From Acetobacterium wieringae (lineage in GTDB: Bacteria > Bacillota > Clostridia > Eubacteriales > Eubacteriaceae), in NCBI RefSeq assembly GCF_001766835.1, contig NZ_LKEU01000010.1, positions 182,125 through 246,124 on the forward strand: a DNA stretch of 64,000 bases, given 5' to 3'. How positions within the stretch are numbered: the first letter of the stretch is position 1; each line of letters begins with the position of its first letter. The position numbers and the translations under genes were made by a program. Below the pieces are notes generated by a model. It was given only the letters and a program-made list of their open reading frames with translations, was not told the origin of the DNA and ran no database searches. Below are positions 1 through 9,110 of the stretch, in pieces.

Positions 1-644
1 GGGCTTTGCTCCGCCTTGGCAAACAGTTCAAAACCCAGGGGTTCTCCCGTATAGCCGGTTCGGGCAATCAGGAGGGGGGCCCCGTGGTAATTAAGAATTC
101 CCAATGCATTCTTAAGGGGTTCGGTCAAAAATTCGCTTCCGGTCAATTTTTTTAAAATATTCTTGGCTTCCGGGCCTTGCAGTGAAATCATCGCCAGCTC
201 AGCGGATTGATCTGTTATTTGGGCATCAAAGGCTTTGATTTCATTATTCAGATGCTGCCAATCTTTGTCGGCGTTGGCCGCATTCACTACCAGCAGGTAG
301 CGATCTTCATAAAAGCGGTAAAGGTAGGCATCATCAATGGCACCGCCGTTTTTGTTGGGAATCATCGTATACTGGGCCTGAAGCAGATCCAGCGCAAAAA
401 CATTGTTGGTCAGGACATACTGTAAAAAAGCGGTGGCCTCTTTTCCGGTGATGATGAAGCGGGCCATATGTGAAACATCAAAGATGCCCGCTTTAATCCG
501 GGTATGGAGATGCTCATCAACAATGCCATGGGGATACTGAATTGGCATCTCCCAGCCCCCAAAATCTACCAAGGTGGCTCCGGCTTTGACGTGATTGTCA
601 TATAATACGGTGTGTTTTAAATCTCCCATTTGCTGATCTCGCAC
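1..644 (-). CDS. gcvT: Aminomethyltransferase (glycine cleavage T-protein), 3' end outside window
   Basis: T-protein of the glycine cleavage system. It moves the methylene group from the aminomethyl-lipoyl arm of GcvH to tetrahydrofolate and releases ammonia. About the first 214 residues are present; the gene leaves the window at base 1. The early residues carry the typical GcvT block VDFGGWEMPIQYP and then GIFDVSHM. I chose the GTG at 644 because AGGAA lies 8 bases upstream; an in-frame ATG at 629 is the alternative but has a weak ribosome site. It starts 5 bases after gcvH, so the two are co-transcribed under the glycine riboswitch. The order gcvH then gcvT is the reverse of the common order. 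Confidence 0.93.
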   Translation of the reverse strand, partial: MRDQQMGDLKHTVLYDNHVKAGATLVDFGGWEMPIQYPHGIVDEHLHTRIKAGIFDVSHMARFIITGKEATAFLQYVLTNNVFALDLLQAQYTMIPNKNGGAIDDAYLYRFYEDRYLLVVNAANADKDWQHLNNEIKAFDAQITDQSAELAMISLQGPEAKNILKKLTGSEFLTEPLKNALGILNYHGAPLLIARTGYTGEPLGFELFAKAEQS

Positions 645-649
645 GCTTT

Positions 650-1027
650 CTATTCCTGACAAAACGCTTCGTACTCGGTTGCGTCCATCAAGTCATCAAC
701 TTCTGTGGGATCATCCATTTCAACACAAATCAACCAGTTTTCAAAGGCATCGGTATTAATCAGCTCTGGCTCATCATTCAGCGCTTCGTTAATTTTCTCG
801 ACCGTTCCGGCCACCGGCAAATAAATATCGGAAGCCGCCTTAACCGATTCGACCACCCCAAAGGTTTGATCCTTATCGATATGATCACCCACTTCCGGCA
901 ATTCAACAAAAACAATGTCCCCCAGGGAATGTTGGGCGTAATCGGTAATCCCAATGGTGGCCCGATTGCCTTCTACTTTAACCCATTCATGATCCTTTGA
1001 ATACTTCAACCCTTCAACAATTCTCAT
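650..1027 (-). CDS. gcvH: Glycine cleavage system H protein (lipoyl carrier)
   Basis: Lipoate-bearing shuttle that carries the aminomethyl group between the P, T and L proteins. At 125 residues it has the usual H-protein length. The lipoylated lysine is visible in the motif VESVKAASD near residue 63, followed by IYLPVAGTVEKIN, and the conserved DHEWV block is near the N-terminus. A strong GGAGG site precedes the ATG at 1027. It is the first gene after the glycine riboswitch and terminator. In acetogens the system can work in the glycine-synthesis or breakdown direction; the sequence does not say which. Confidence 0.97.
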   Translation of the reverse strand: MRIVEGLKYSKDHEWVKVEGNRATIGITDYAQHSLGDIVFVELPEVGDHIDKDQTFGVVESVKAASDIYLPVAGTVEKINEALNDEPELINTDAFENWLICVEMDDPTEVDDLMDATEYEAFCQE

Positions 1028-1053
1028 TTTTCAATCCTCCATTTTTCTAATTT

Positions 1054-1094
1054 TACAAAAAAACAAAAAAAGCAGAAAGCTAGTGCCTTCTGCT
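1054..1094 (-). terminator. Riboswitch-controlled intrinsic terminator
   Basis: On the minus strand AGCAGAAGG pairs with CTTTCTGCT around a short loop and is followed by a long T-rich run. It lies directly after the second glycine aptamer and before gcvH, so glycine binding most likely decides whether it forms. Confidence 0.85.
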
Positions 1095-1266
1095 CTGTTA
1101 TTGACCTGAGAGATTCCTGTTTTAAAGTTGCCCCTTCGGTGCGTCTTCGCTTTCCAGAGAGATGTCCAGATGCGGTCCTCTTTACCTGAGATCATCGCCG
1201 ATATTATGGCTAATACCAGCTTATTCCTTCGGTGCTGCACACTCTGCAGTCTCTCCCGTATCCATC
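1095..1266 (-). ncRNA. Tandem glycine riboswitch
   Basis: Read on the minus strand the leader has two aptamers in series. The first shows GGAGAGACTGC, CACCGAAGGA and CTCAGGTAAAGAGGACCGC; the second shows CTCTCTGGAAAGCG, GCACCGAAGGGGCAA and ATCTCTCAGGTC. These are the conserved glycine-aptamer elements, and the linker is the usual CATCTGGACATC type. The terminator next to it and gcvH-gcvT downstream fit a glycine-activated switch. An ORF called across this leader (1031-1240) is not a gene. Confidence 0.93.
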
Positions 1267-1326
1267 ATTCATCATACCATCGTTTAATTGTATTCTTCAG
1301 CCTGATCTATTTATCAAGTTGTTGTG

Positions 1327-1356
1327 AGTATACACTGCTGCCCCGGTAATTGTCAA
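1327..1356 (-). promoter_or_regulatory. Sigma-A type promoter of the riboswitch-gcvH-gcvT unit
   Basis: On the minus strand TTGACA (1351-1356) and TATACT (1327-1332) are separated by 18 bases, about 60 bases upstream of the first glycine aptamer. Confidence 0.75.
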
Positions 1357-1575
1357 CCACTGAAACCATATTATTTCAAACGGTGGCTATTTTTATTGTA
1401 ACTGTCCTTTACCCGAATAGCCGCCCACTTTCGCGAAACGGCTGTTTTCTTCGTGAATTGTTATGCGTATACACTTTAATATCTGTTAGAATAAACTAGC
1501 TTTAAATGTAGAATTCAAGTGATGATGCGATACGATATTCACTCAATTTAGCGTAAACCTGTAAGGAGAACATTC

Positions 1576-4500
1576 ATGAAAAAAACACTACTTACCCTGC
1601 TCTTATTTGCCCTCTTCATCCCAATTCAAACGGTCTTTGCCGAGACTGACATCATTCCGGTTTTATCCCGCGGCCACATTGAAAACTTAGGTGATTATCC
1701 TGCCGATCACACCTGGATCGAAAGCCCGGAGATAATTGGCACTGTTGGCCAGAGTAAACGAATTGAAGGCTTCGAATTAAAACCCGATGCGGACGTGGCC
1801 TCGGAGATTGAACTACGTTACAACGTCCATGTTCAAAACCTCGGCTGGCTCTATGATGAAAATGATCCCAGCACTTGGGCCAAAAACGGCGACTATGCTG
1901 GCACCCGTGGCAAGGGACTGCGCATTGAAGCGATCAAAATTGTTCTGCTTGACACCACCGGCAAACAGGTATCCGGTTATCACGTCCGTTACCACGGTCA
2001 TGTCCAGAATATTGGCGACTTGCCATCCGCTTCGGAAGAATGGTTCCTCGATGGTGAACAGCTTGGTACCGTTGGCAGCTCGCTTCGTCTTGAAGCATTA
2101 AAACTGGAAATTGTCAAGGATGCCACGACTGGCACCGATTTAAGTGCCTACACTGCCCTGATAAAACAAATTGAAAGTTTAAACGAATCCGACTTTAGCA
2201 AAACTTCCTGGAATAATCTGCAATCTGTTGTTTCTCAAAACAAGATTGATGAGCAAAGCAGTTCCGCTGAAATCACCACCGCCATTGCAATTATCCAAAA
2301 GGCGATGAACCAGCTTGAAGATCTGACCCAATCAACCATTTACAGTAAAGCCGGTAGCTATGGACCAAGTAGCGGAAGCGAATCGATCAATCAGGATGTA
2401 ATTATCACTACCGGTGATGTGACGCTTCAGAACTTAACAATTGATGGCAATCTGATCATTGATGAGGCCGTAGGCAACGGTAACGTGACCTTGAACAATG
2501 TCACTGTTTCCGGTGAACTACGGGTTCGCGGCGGCGGCAAAAACAGTATTCACATTAACGGTGGCAATTATTCAAAAATTCTAATTGAACAGGCCCCGGA
2601 CGGCGGTGTCCGGATTGTTGCCACCGGTCTTGACGGAGTGCCGGTTGTTTTGAGCGAAAACGCCGCTGGCGAAACCCTGATTCTCGAAGGCAGTTTCGAT
2701 TCGGTAACAGTAAAAGCCCCGGATGTGGTGATTAAAACCCAAGGCCAAACCAGCATTAAAACCCTCAACGTTGAGCCCGAAGCCCAAAACACCGCCATCA
2801 ATCTGGGTAGCACCACCACGGTTTCCAGTCTGGCGATTGCGTCTCCGGCGATGATCACCGGTACCGGCACGATCAACAAGGCTGAAATAGCCTCGGATCA
2901 TGTCAGTTTTGAAAAAGCGCCCGAAAACTATACGGTTGATCCCGAGGTGGTGGTGCCACCCGTGATCCCAGAACCCACACCCCAACCCGGCGGTGGCGGT
3001 TATACCCCACCGAGCAAAATCAGTCTGAGTGTGACCACTGCCCCAACTGTTAGCCTATCTAAAACCTATGATGGTACTACCGCCACCGATGTAACCAATC
3101 AGCTACTCGATGCAGCAGCCATCACTGGAATTGCGATCGGTGATACCGTAACCGTTACCGCCACGGCCACCTATGATAATAAAAACGTCGGCAGTAATAA
3201 GGATATCACCATCACCTACAATCTATCCGGAGCTGCTGCCAGTAAATACACTCCACCGGTGACCACGACAATCAAGGGCGAGATTGTGACAAAAACCCTG
3301 AGCCTCCCGACAGCACCAATCTTGAAGGAATTTGACGGGACGGCAACCCTTAACACCGAAATTACCGAATCCCTTGGCCAGCTGGCCGCCGATAATCTCA
3401 CGATCACCCGAACTGCCACCTATTTAGACAACAACGTAGGAACCAATAAACCGGTAACCTGTTTCTACACCCTGTCGGGAACCGACGCCGGCAATTATAG
3501 CGCCCCGGCCGACCACCCAAGCACCGGAACCATTACCAAAAGAACCCTGACGGTCTCTGGCGCCAGCCTGAATATCAATAAAACCAAAACCTATGATGGC
3601 ACCACTGACGTGTTTAATGGCAAGGGCAAAATTCAAGCTGGCAATAACGCAATCAGCGTGGCAACCGGTGTCGCAGCCGACCCCACTATTATCGTCACGG
3701 CCACCGCTGCTTATGATAATCAAAACGCCGGCGACAACCGAATCATTACGGTTAGCTATTCAATTGACAGCACCTCTGCCAACAATCGCTATCAGGTCCC
3801 AGCGACAGAAACCATCAGCGATGCCAACATTACCGCACGGTCATTGACAGTAGTAGCTCCCACCCCGGTTGCCAAGGCTTACGATGGCACCGCCGATGTT
3901 TTTACGGCGGCCAATAATACGGGTATAATTTATAATAAATCGGTCACACCCGGAAATATTGCTGCACCTGATGCCAGCAAAGTGACCGTCACAGCGACTG
4001 CTACTTATGATGCCGGGAAAGACGTTGGCACTGATAAACATATCACCATTCATTACACTCTTTCTGGTGCTGCTGCCAGCAATTACCTGCCCCTACCCGA
4101 TGATCACAGCAAAACCGCTGACATTACCCCGCTGATGCTAAATACCGGAGCCGTGACAGAAAAAACGAAGGAATATGATGGTACCAGCACCGCAAAGGTT
4201 AATGTAAACCTCAGCTGCAGCGATAACAACGGTGTGTTTCAGGCCGAAGCGGGCAAAACACTTTTTTCCAAAATAGACTCGAAATACTATACCGACAATG
4301 CTTATCAAAGTGAAACCAGTCAAACTGGAACGGGTCTTTACCTCAAATATACCATCAGCCTGGAGGGGGCTTCGGCCGACAATTATGTTTTTGCGGGGGG
4401 CGAAAAGACCCTGACTGCTACCACTAACGGCGGCAGCATTACTACGAGGAAACTATCGGTTAACGTTGAAATGTTGAGGCTTCAAACCGAGAAAGACTAT

Positions 4501-5901
4501 GATGGCAAGACCAGAACCAATGTGAGTGGCGCCACCATCGATAAGTCCACTGGCCTGACGGGGATCGTCGGCTCGGAGATGGTTCTTGCGAATGCAGTAA
4601 GTGATTATGCCAAAGCCGACGCCGGTGATCATCTTATCACCACCACCTTTTATCTTTCCGGCGAGGATGCTGGCAATTACAGTATTGATCCCCTGACCAG
4701 TAGCGGCAAGATCAAGCCGATTCAACTGGCAGTCGACAGTACCAAGCTGCCAGCCATTGCCGCAACGCGAAAATATGACGCCACCACCGATGTTTATCTG
4801 GCAGCTAACACAAGCAAATTATTGGATTACCCCCTTGATGCGGGTGCCGTTAGCGGCTTAATTGGCAGCGAAGCGGTAACAGTCAAAGCCACCGCCAGCT
4901 ATAACGATAAAAATATTGGCGAAAACAAAGCCATCACCATTACCTATAGCCTAGGCGGCGATGCCGCCAAAAACTACCTGGCTCCGGCTCCCGACACCTC
5001 AAAATCGGCAGCCATTACACCACGAATCCTGGGTTATGCCAATGTCAATCTGATCACCATGAAAAAAGCCGATGGCAGTAGCAGCGTCTCGTTTATAAAC
5101 ACTCCCAACGCTGATTCGACAACTTATGGTGGCATGGATGGTATTGCCCGTATTGATGGTACTAATACGCAGGAAAATGTGTATCTCGGAAGCTACAGCG
5201 CCAATTATTACAATGGCTCCAGCGAAACCAGTGACGTAGGCAGCAATTACGACATTAAACTAAGCGGCACCCTGGCCGGTGCTGATGCCGACAATTACCT
5301 TATGACTGACTATACTTATTCACAAAAAGGCCAAATTCTGGCCGACAATGCGGTGATCTCCACCCCCTACGACAGCAACAACTGGGCTGTCGCCGGCACC
5401 CTGACCCCGCCAGCTGCTGGTTTTAAACTCTTTTATGTCAAACAAGCAGGTAGCATGACCTATTATGGCTACGACAGCGGCGGTCAAATCTACAGTTCGA
5501 CCAACTTAAGCAGCTGGACAAACGTTAATCAGGTTACTTTGGACGGCAAGCAGCTGATTGGCTTCGATAGCGATTCCAGCGAACTCTTAGCCATTCCCAA
5601 CACCCCCACCACTGATGGTTACGGGAATACAAGCTACTTACTATATTACTGGAGCGGCGGTAACTGGTGTGAGTCTGCATACACAATTATCAACATCGAG
5701 CCCGTCAATCCAACTTATTATGGCACCGCCACTAATGACTACCTGATTTATCAGGATGCAGACAAGAATGTGATTAAACGAGGTTTTAATGACGCCACTA
5801 ATGAGACAATCGGCTCTAGCTCATTCCTGTCCCTGCCCAGCGGCTTTAATAACTCCCTGCTGGTCTATGACGGCAGTAACCTGATGCGTTATGCTTACTA
5901 A
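1576..5901 (+). CDS. Large secreted protein with ChW, FIVAR-like, beta-helix-like and YDG repeats
   Basis: A 1,441-residue exported protein with a clear signal peptide (about residues 1-22, cut after VFA). Order of parts: three ChW repeats (about 28-165; motifs such as HVQNIGDLP, GTVG, RLEAL); a FIVAR-like helical stretch (about 185-245); a beta-solenoid-like segment of short V/I/N repeats (about 255-430); a Pro/Gly linker with PEPTPQPGGGG near 465; seven YDG-type repeats (about 475-1150; starts such as KTYDGTT, KEFDGTA, KAYDGTA, KYDATT); and a C-terminal aromatic-rich segment that may form a propeller. No LPXTG, SLH or membrane anchor is present, so ChW repeats may hold it on the surface. 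AAGGAG precedes the ATG. Role is probably adhesion or surface structure; this is inference. It stands alone. Confidence 0.85.
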   Translation: MKKTLLTLLLFALFIPIQTVFAETDIIPVLSRGHIENLGDYPADHTWIESPEIIGTVGQSKRIEGFELKPDADVASEIELRYNVHVQNLGWLYDENDPSTWAKNGDYAGTRGKGLRIEAIKIVLLDTTGKQVSGYHVRYHGHVQNIGDLPSASEEWFLDGEQLGTVGSSLRLEALKLEIVKDATTGTDLSAYTALIKQIESLNESDFSKTSWNNLQSVVSQNKIDEQSSSAEITTAIAIIQKAMNQLEDLTQSTIYSKAGSYGPSSGSESINQDVIITTGDVTLQNLTIDGNLIIDEAVGNGNVTLNNVTVSGELRVRGGGKNSIHINGGNYSKILIEQAPDGGVRIVATGLDGVPVVLSENAAGETLILEGSFDSVTVKAPDVVIKTQGQTSIKTLNVEPEAQNTAINLGSTTTVSSLAIASPAMITGTGTINKAEIASDHVSFEKAPENYTVDPEVVVPPVIPEPTPQPGGGGYTPPSKISLSVTTAPTVSLSKTYDGTTATDVTNQLLDAAAITGIAIGDTVTVTATATYDNKNVGSNKDITITYNLSGAAASKYTPPVTTTIKGEIVTKTLSLPTAPILKEFDGTATLNTEITESLGQLAADNLTITRTATYLDNNVGTNKPVTCFYTLSGTDAGNYSAPADHPSTGTITKRTLTVSGASLNINKTKTYDGTTDVFNGKGKIQAGNNAISVATGVAADPTIIVTATAAYDNQNAGDNRIITVSYSIDSTSANNRYQVPATETISDANITARSLTVVAPTPVAKAYDGTADVFTAANNTGIIYNKSVTPGNIAAPDASKVTVTATATYDAGKDVGTDKHITIHYTLSGAAASNYLPLPDDHSKTADITPLMLNTGAVTEKTKEYDGTSTAKVNVNLSCSDNNGVFQAEAGKTLFSKIDSKYYTDNAYQSETSQTGTGLYLKYTISLEGASADNYVFAGGEKTLTATTNGGSITTRKLSVNVEMLRLQTEKDYDGKTRTNVSGATIDKSTGLTGIVGSEMVLANAVSDYAKADAGDHLITTTFYLSGEDAGNYSIDPLTSSGKIKPIQLAVDSTKLPAIAATRKYDATTDVYLAANTSKLLDYPLDAGAVSGLIGSEAVTVKATASYNDKNIGENKAITITYSLGGDAAKNYLAPAPDTSKSAAITPRILGYANVNLITMKKADGSSSVSFINTPNADSTTYGGMDGIARIDGTNTQENVYLGSYSANYYNGSSETSDVGSNYDIKLSGTLAGADADNYLMTDYTYSQKGQILADNAVISTPYDSNNWAVAGTLTPPAAGFKLFYVKQAGSMTYYGYDSGGQIYSSTNLSSWTNVNQVTLDGKQLIGFDSDSSELLAIPNTPTTDGYGNTSYLLYYWSGGNWCESAYTIINIEPVNPTYYGTATNDYLIYQDADKNVIKRGFNDATNETIGSSSFLSLPSGFNNSLLVYDGSNLMRYAY

Positions 5902-5944
5902 ACCATGGCTCCGCTTAATTAAATTCTGACAAGTCCCTAAACAA

Positions 5945-5992
5945 ACAGCGCCACAGATTGAACGATCACTCCGAGGCGCTGTTGCTTTATTT
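5945..5992 (+). terminator. Intrinsic terminator after the secreted repeat protein
   Basis: ACAGCGCC (5945-5952) pairs with GGCGCTGT (5975-5982), followed by TGCTTTATTTT. Confidence 0.7.
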
Positions 5993-6278
5993 TCCTGTGG
6001 TAAAGCAACTGTTTTTTTACTACTTTTTTCCTGACCAAACTAGCCGGTGCCAATCCAATTCATTTAAACTTGTGCTCAATGGCTGCCTCAACCGTATTCC
6101 CAGAGAATCCAACCGCCGGATTACCGCTGCAATGGAGAGCCGGAAAAAATGAGTGTTCACTCTGATTGGAGGCCCTGATGGATATTTAAACTAATCTCGT
6201 TTATGACATAGCGCTGACGCAGTTATGCGTGCGATTCAAGTTTGGTGTATTGCCATATTGGCCAATGTTTTGGATTAA
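5993..6278. other. Intergenic stretch with no supported gene
   Basis: About 285 bases between the terminator of the repeat protein and the stop of the convergent histidine kinase. I see no convincing ORF, no RNA and no clear terminator for the kinase operon. A short plus-strand reading frame (5958-6152) overlaps the terminator and has no ribosome site. A short hairpin with GACGCA and TGCGT arms near 6217-6232 lacks a T run. It could be decayed coding sequence, but I recognise nothing. Confidence 0.5.
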
Positions 6279-7664
6279 CTATTGCCGACACCATCCAGAA
6301 GAGATAACAAATTTTACACAGGCACCTTGTGAGGTGTTTTCTAAGAACAACTGTCCTGAATGTTTTTGTGCTACTTTTTCGGCAATAGAAAGACCGATTC
6401 CATAATTTCGACTCCCTGTCCGGCTTGTATCCTGTTGCCAGAACATTTCCTTTGCATGGTGCATCGCTGTTTTTGAAAAACCCGGCCCTTGATCCTGAAC
6501 GCTAAATAATGTTTCCTGTTCATTTTGGCATGCAGAAATAGTAATATGTCCTCCGGTTTTAGTGAAGCGTATCGCATTTTCGACAATATTGATCAGCGCT
6601 CGGGCCAACATGGAAGGATAAACCATTATTGGGCGTAAATTCTCGCTATACACGTATTCCAGCGATATTGACTTATCTTTGGCTAGTGGAGATAGAATAG
6701 CGTTAAGATCGCCTAACACTAGGATAATATCAATCTTCTCCATTACTTTATTATCCATATCAATAATGGTTACCTGCTGCAAAGCACCCACATACTGCTG
6801 TACCCGCATTCCTGCGCTAAATATAGAGTTTACCAGTGCAGCCTGTTTCTCTTCCAAAGTATCTTCCAAAAGTAATTCGGCGTTACCATTGATTACTGTC
6901 AGCGGTGTCTTTATGTCATGGGCAAGGGCGGCAATTTCTTGTTTGCGTTGCTGTTCCGATTCCCATTGTTTGATAAGCGTATCTTTCAGAATGCTCCGCA
7001 TGTCGTCCATTGATTGCAGCGCGTGGTTAAATTCATTTATGCCTGTAGATGTGGTGATTGGTGTATCCAGGTCTTGCTGTGCGATTTGTTTGCTGGCATT
7101 TTCTACCAAGGCCAACTTATTACCCAGCTTTCGACCCATGCTACGAACAAAAAGCAGGAAAAATAAGACCGATGCCATAACTGCCAAAAACAACATGATC
7201 AGTTCCGCATTGGGCAAAACGTTTTGCAATGTTGGATTGGTAAAGCTAGCCACATAGCGCCAAGTGAAAAGGCAACGGCTTCCATCCTCATAGAATACAT
7301 ACACACCTGTGCCATAGGTTACGTTTTCAGCTGTATATCTTGAAACCTCCTGTGAAAGGGTACTTCCCTCCAGGGAAGATGCCCTTACATTTCCCTCTTT
7401 GTCAAAATAGATATAATCGTACAAAGTGGGTTCTAAATCATTTGTGAACATCCCACTCTCGCTTTGCCGGTCTATTTCCACCCTGGCTTCCCTCTCTCCT
7501 GCATTGGCTGGCGCAATAACGCCAGCTTCCATGCAAAGAAAAAGGATGATGAATGCCAATGCAAAGATAACAACGATTCCGACAAAAAACAGCAGTAGCG
7601 TGCGAGTGAAATAGCCTTTTAAACCGATTGCTTTTCTCTTTTCCAACGGTATCCAATCCCCCAT
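6279..7664 (-). CDS. Membrane sensor histidine kinase of the antibiotic/lantibiotic-response type
   Basis: Sensor kinase, 461 residues. Membrane segments lie at about 23-45 and 153-173 with an extracytoplasmic loop of about 105 residues between them, then a linker and dimerisation helix with the phospho-accepting His249 in ALAHDIKTPL. The ATPase domain shows the N box (NIVENAIRF), G1 (DQGPGF) and G2 (YGIGLS). Its start overlaps the end of the response regulator by 46 bases; a TTG seven codons later would shorten the overlap to 28. It is the last gene of the ABC transporter operon and probably senses a cell-envelope-active peptide, by analogy with immunity operons of this layout. The ligand is unknown. 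Confidence 0.9.
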   Translation of the reverse strand: MGDWIPLEKRKAIGLKGYFTRTLLLFFVGIVVIFALAFIILFLCMEAGVIAPANAGEREARVEIDRQSESGMFTNDLEPTLYDYIYFDKEGNVRASSLEGSTLSQEVSRYTAENVTYGTGVYVFYEDGSRCLFTWRYVASFTNPTLQNVLPNAELIMLFLAVMASVLFFLLFVRSMGRKLGNKLALVENASKQIAQQDLDTPITTSTGINEFNHALQSMDDMRSILKDTLIKQWESEQQRKQEIAALAHDIKTPLTVINGNAELLLEDTLEEKQAALVNSIFSAGMRVQQYVGALQQVTIIDMDNKVMEKIDIILVLGDLNAILSPLAKDKSISLEYVYSENLRPIMVYPSMLARALINIVENAIRFTKTGGHITISACQNEQETLFSVQDQGPGFSKTAMHHAKEMFWQQDTSRTGSRNYGIGLSIAEKVAQKHSGQLFLENTSQGACVKFVISSGWCRQ

Positions 7665-8296
7665 ACGGTTTCTATCGGCTCAGCTCCATAGGGTTTTAGC
7701 TTTGCACGGATATTTTTAATATGCTCCACAATGACACTTTCGTCTGATTCTCCATCATATCCAAAAACCACTTCATATATTTGGCCTTTGGAAAACACCT
7801 GTCCAGCATGTTCCATTAAGGTGGCGCAGATGGCATACTCACTTTTGGTAAACGCAATGGCGATATTTTTATATAGCACCCGCTTTCCGGACACATCCAA
7901 TACCAAATCCCCCAGGCGCAACGTGTGTAGATGACTGCGGGATTCCCTGCGTAAATGTGCGGCCACCCGTGCCCGTAGCTCCGCAACCGAAAACGGCTTT
8001 TGAATATAGTCATCAGCGCCAAGCCCAAGACCGTGCACCAAATCATCTTCAGCCGTTCGCGCTGTAACAAAAAGAATCGGTATATCGATTGTGTCTCGGA
8101 TACGCTTACAATAGGAAAATCCATCTTCACCAGGCATCATGACATCCAGTAAAATCAAGTCGGCAAGACGAGCCATTTCCGGCGATACTTTACAGGTTGC
8201 CGTCACTGTTTGCACCAAATGACCTTCCCGCTCCAGTGCCGTTTTTATAAAAGCCAGAATTTCTGGTTCATCATCAACAGCTAAAATATGTGCCAT
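7619..8296 (-). CDS. OmpR/PhoB-family response regulator
   Basis: DNA-binding response regulator, 225 residues. The receiver domain (about 1-115) has the acidic pair Asp8-Asp9, the phosphorylated Asp51 in LILLDVMMP, Thr/Ser position in FVTART, and Lys100 in YIQKPF. The C-terminal winged helix (about 128-222) ends with the typical VWGIGYRW. It is the partner of the overlapping kinase gene and follows the transporter genes by 63 bases. The direct repeats upstream of the transporter operon (10592-10610) are the likely binding site, which would give autoregulation. Confidence 0.95.
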   Translation of the reverse strand: MAHILAVDDEPEILAFIKTALEREGHLVQTVTATCKVSPEMARLADLILLDVMMPGEDGFSYCKRIRDTIDIPILFVTARTAEDDLVHGLGLGADDYIQKPFSVAELRARVAAHLRRESRSHLHTLRLGDLVLDVSGKRVLYKNIAIAFTKSEYAICATLMEHAGQVFSKGQIYEVVFGYDGESDESVIVEHIKNIRAKLKPYGAEPIETVWGIGYRWKREKQSV

Positions 8297-8359
8297 CGTA
8301 TCCCCCCTGTATTCTTAATTATACAATGATCCGGGATAAGAAGACAACCGACCATTTAT

Positions 8360-9109
8360 TCATCGTTTTTTTCTCCCTTCCCAACGGTGAAACCATACAA
8401 ACAGAACTGCCAGCATCAGCAAAGTCACTATTGCAGCTACGACTATGCCTAACTGCATAGCGGGTACTGTGCGCATATCGCCCTGCGTCCAATACCTGGA
8501 CAACAGACTGACAAGCCGGACGCCCCAGGCACTGGGAACATAAAACCAAATGGTTTCACCAAGCCCTGTAAGCATAAGCGCAGAAAAAAGAATTTCCGCA
8601 GCAGTCACTGCAAAGCTCACATTCCGACCAAACTGAAAGCCCAGCCAGGTGTGAAACAGGTATTCAAAAACAGCACAGCCCCAAATAAGCAAAGCCATGC
8701 AAAGCGTGAGAGAAAGAGGAACTGAAAAACCCGGTATCCTGATTACCGCCACAACACTGTAGCCCAGGGTAACTATCAGACATGCTACAAGACCGCCAAG
8801 AATCAAAAAGATCAGTTCAGACAGCAGGTTCTTCATCCGTGATGGGGCGCTCAAAAGGAGGAACCCTCCTCCGGCTTCCACATCTTGTTCGGTGAGGATT
8901 GAGCAAATCCATGCCGCTAAGAGCGGATAGATGAGTGTTAACACCTGATAATAGTTTACTGTAAATTTTTCCGGAGGATAAATGGTCATGCTTTGGTATA
9001 CCGTAAAGACTAGAATTCCCAATACAGGAATAGCAAGGTGAACGATAAAAAAAGGGGTTTTGGATAGCCTGATGGCATCAGAAGATAGTTGCATGCTAAA
9101 CTTTTTCAT
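8360..9109 (-). CDS. ABC transporter membrane subunit, lantibiotic-immunity type (second permease)
   Basis: Integral membrane protein of about 249 residues with six predicted hydrophobic segments (the first in PFFIVHLAIPVLGILVF). It resembles the EpiG/MutG type of permease that, with a partner permease and an ATPase, expels or displaces peptide antibiotics from the membrane. The start is taken at the ATG at 9109, which has AAGGAG 8 bases upstream and lies one base after the stop of the preceding permease; a longer frame from 9127 lacks a site. No peptide-synthesis genes are nearby, so it is more likely a self-standing resistance system than producer immunity. Confidence 0.82.
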   Translation of the reverse strand: MKKFSMQLSSDAIRLSKTPFFIVHLAIPVLGILVFTVYQSMTIYPPEKFTVNYYQVLTLIYPLLAAWICSILTEQDVEAGGGFLLLSAPSRMKNLLSELIFLILGGLVACLIVTLGYSVVAVIRIPGFSVPLSLTLCMALLIWGCAVFEYLFHTWLGFQFGRNVSFAVTAAEILFSALMLTGLGETIWFYVPSAWGVRLVSLLSRYWTQGDMRTVPAMQLGIVVAAIVTLLMLAVLFVWFHRWEGRKKR

Positions 9110-9110
9110 T

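Noticed and set aside
207..425. Plus-strand reading frame of 72 residues
   Set aside because: It lies inside gcvT on the opposite strand and has no ribosome site.
1031..1240. Minus-strand reading frame of 69 residues
   Set aside because: It overlaps the glycine riboswitch and its terminator; the conserved RNA elements explain the sequence.
5958..6152. Plus-strand reading frame of 64 residues
   Set aside because: Starts inside the terminator of the repeat protein, no ribosome site, no recognisable family.
7438..7656. Second frame inside the histidine kinase start
   Set aside because: Shadow frame; the kinase frame has membrane segments and motifs.
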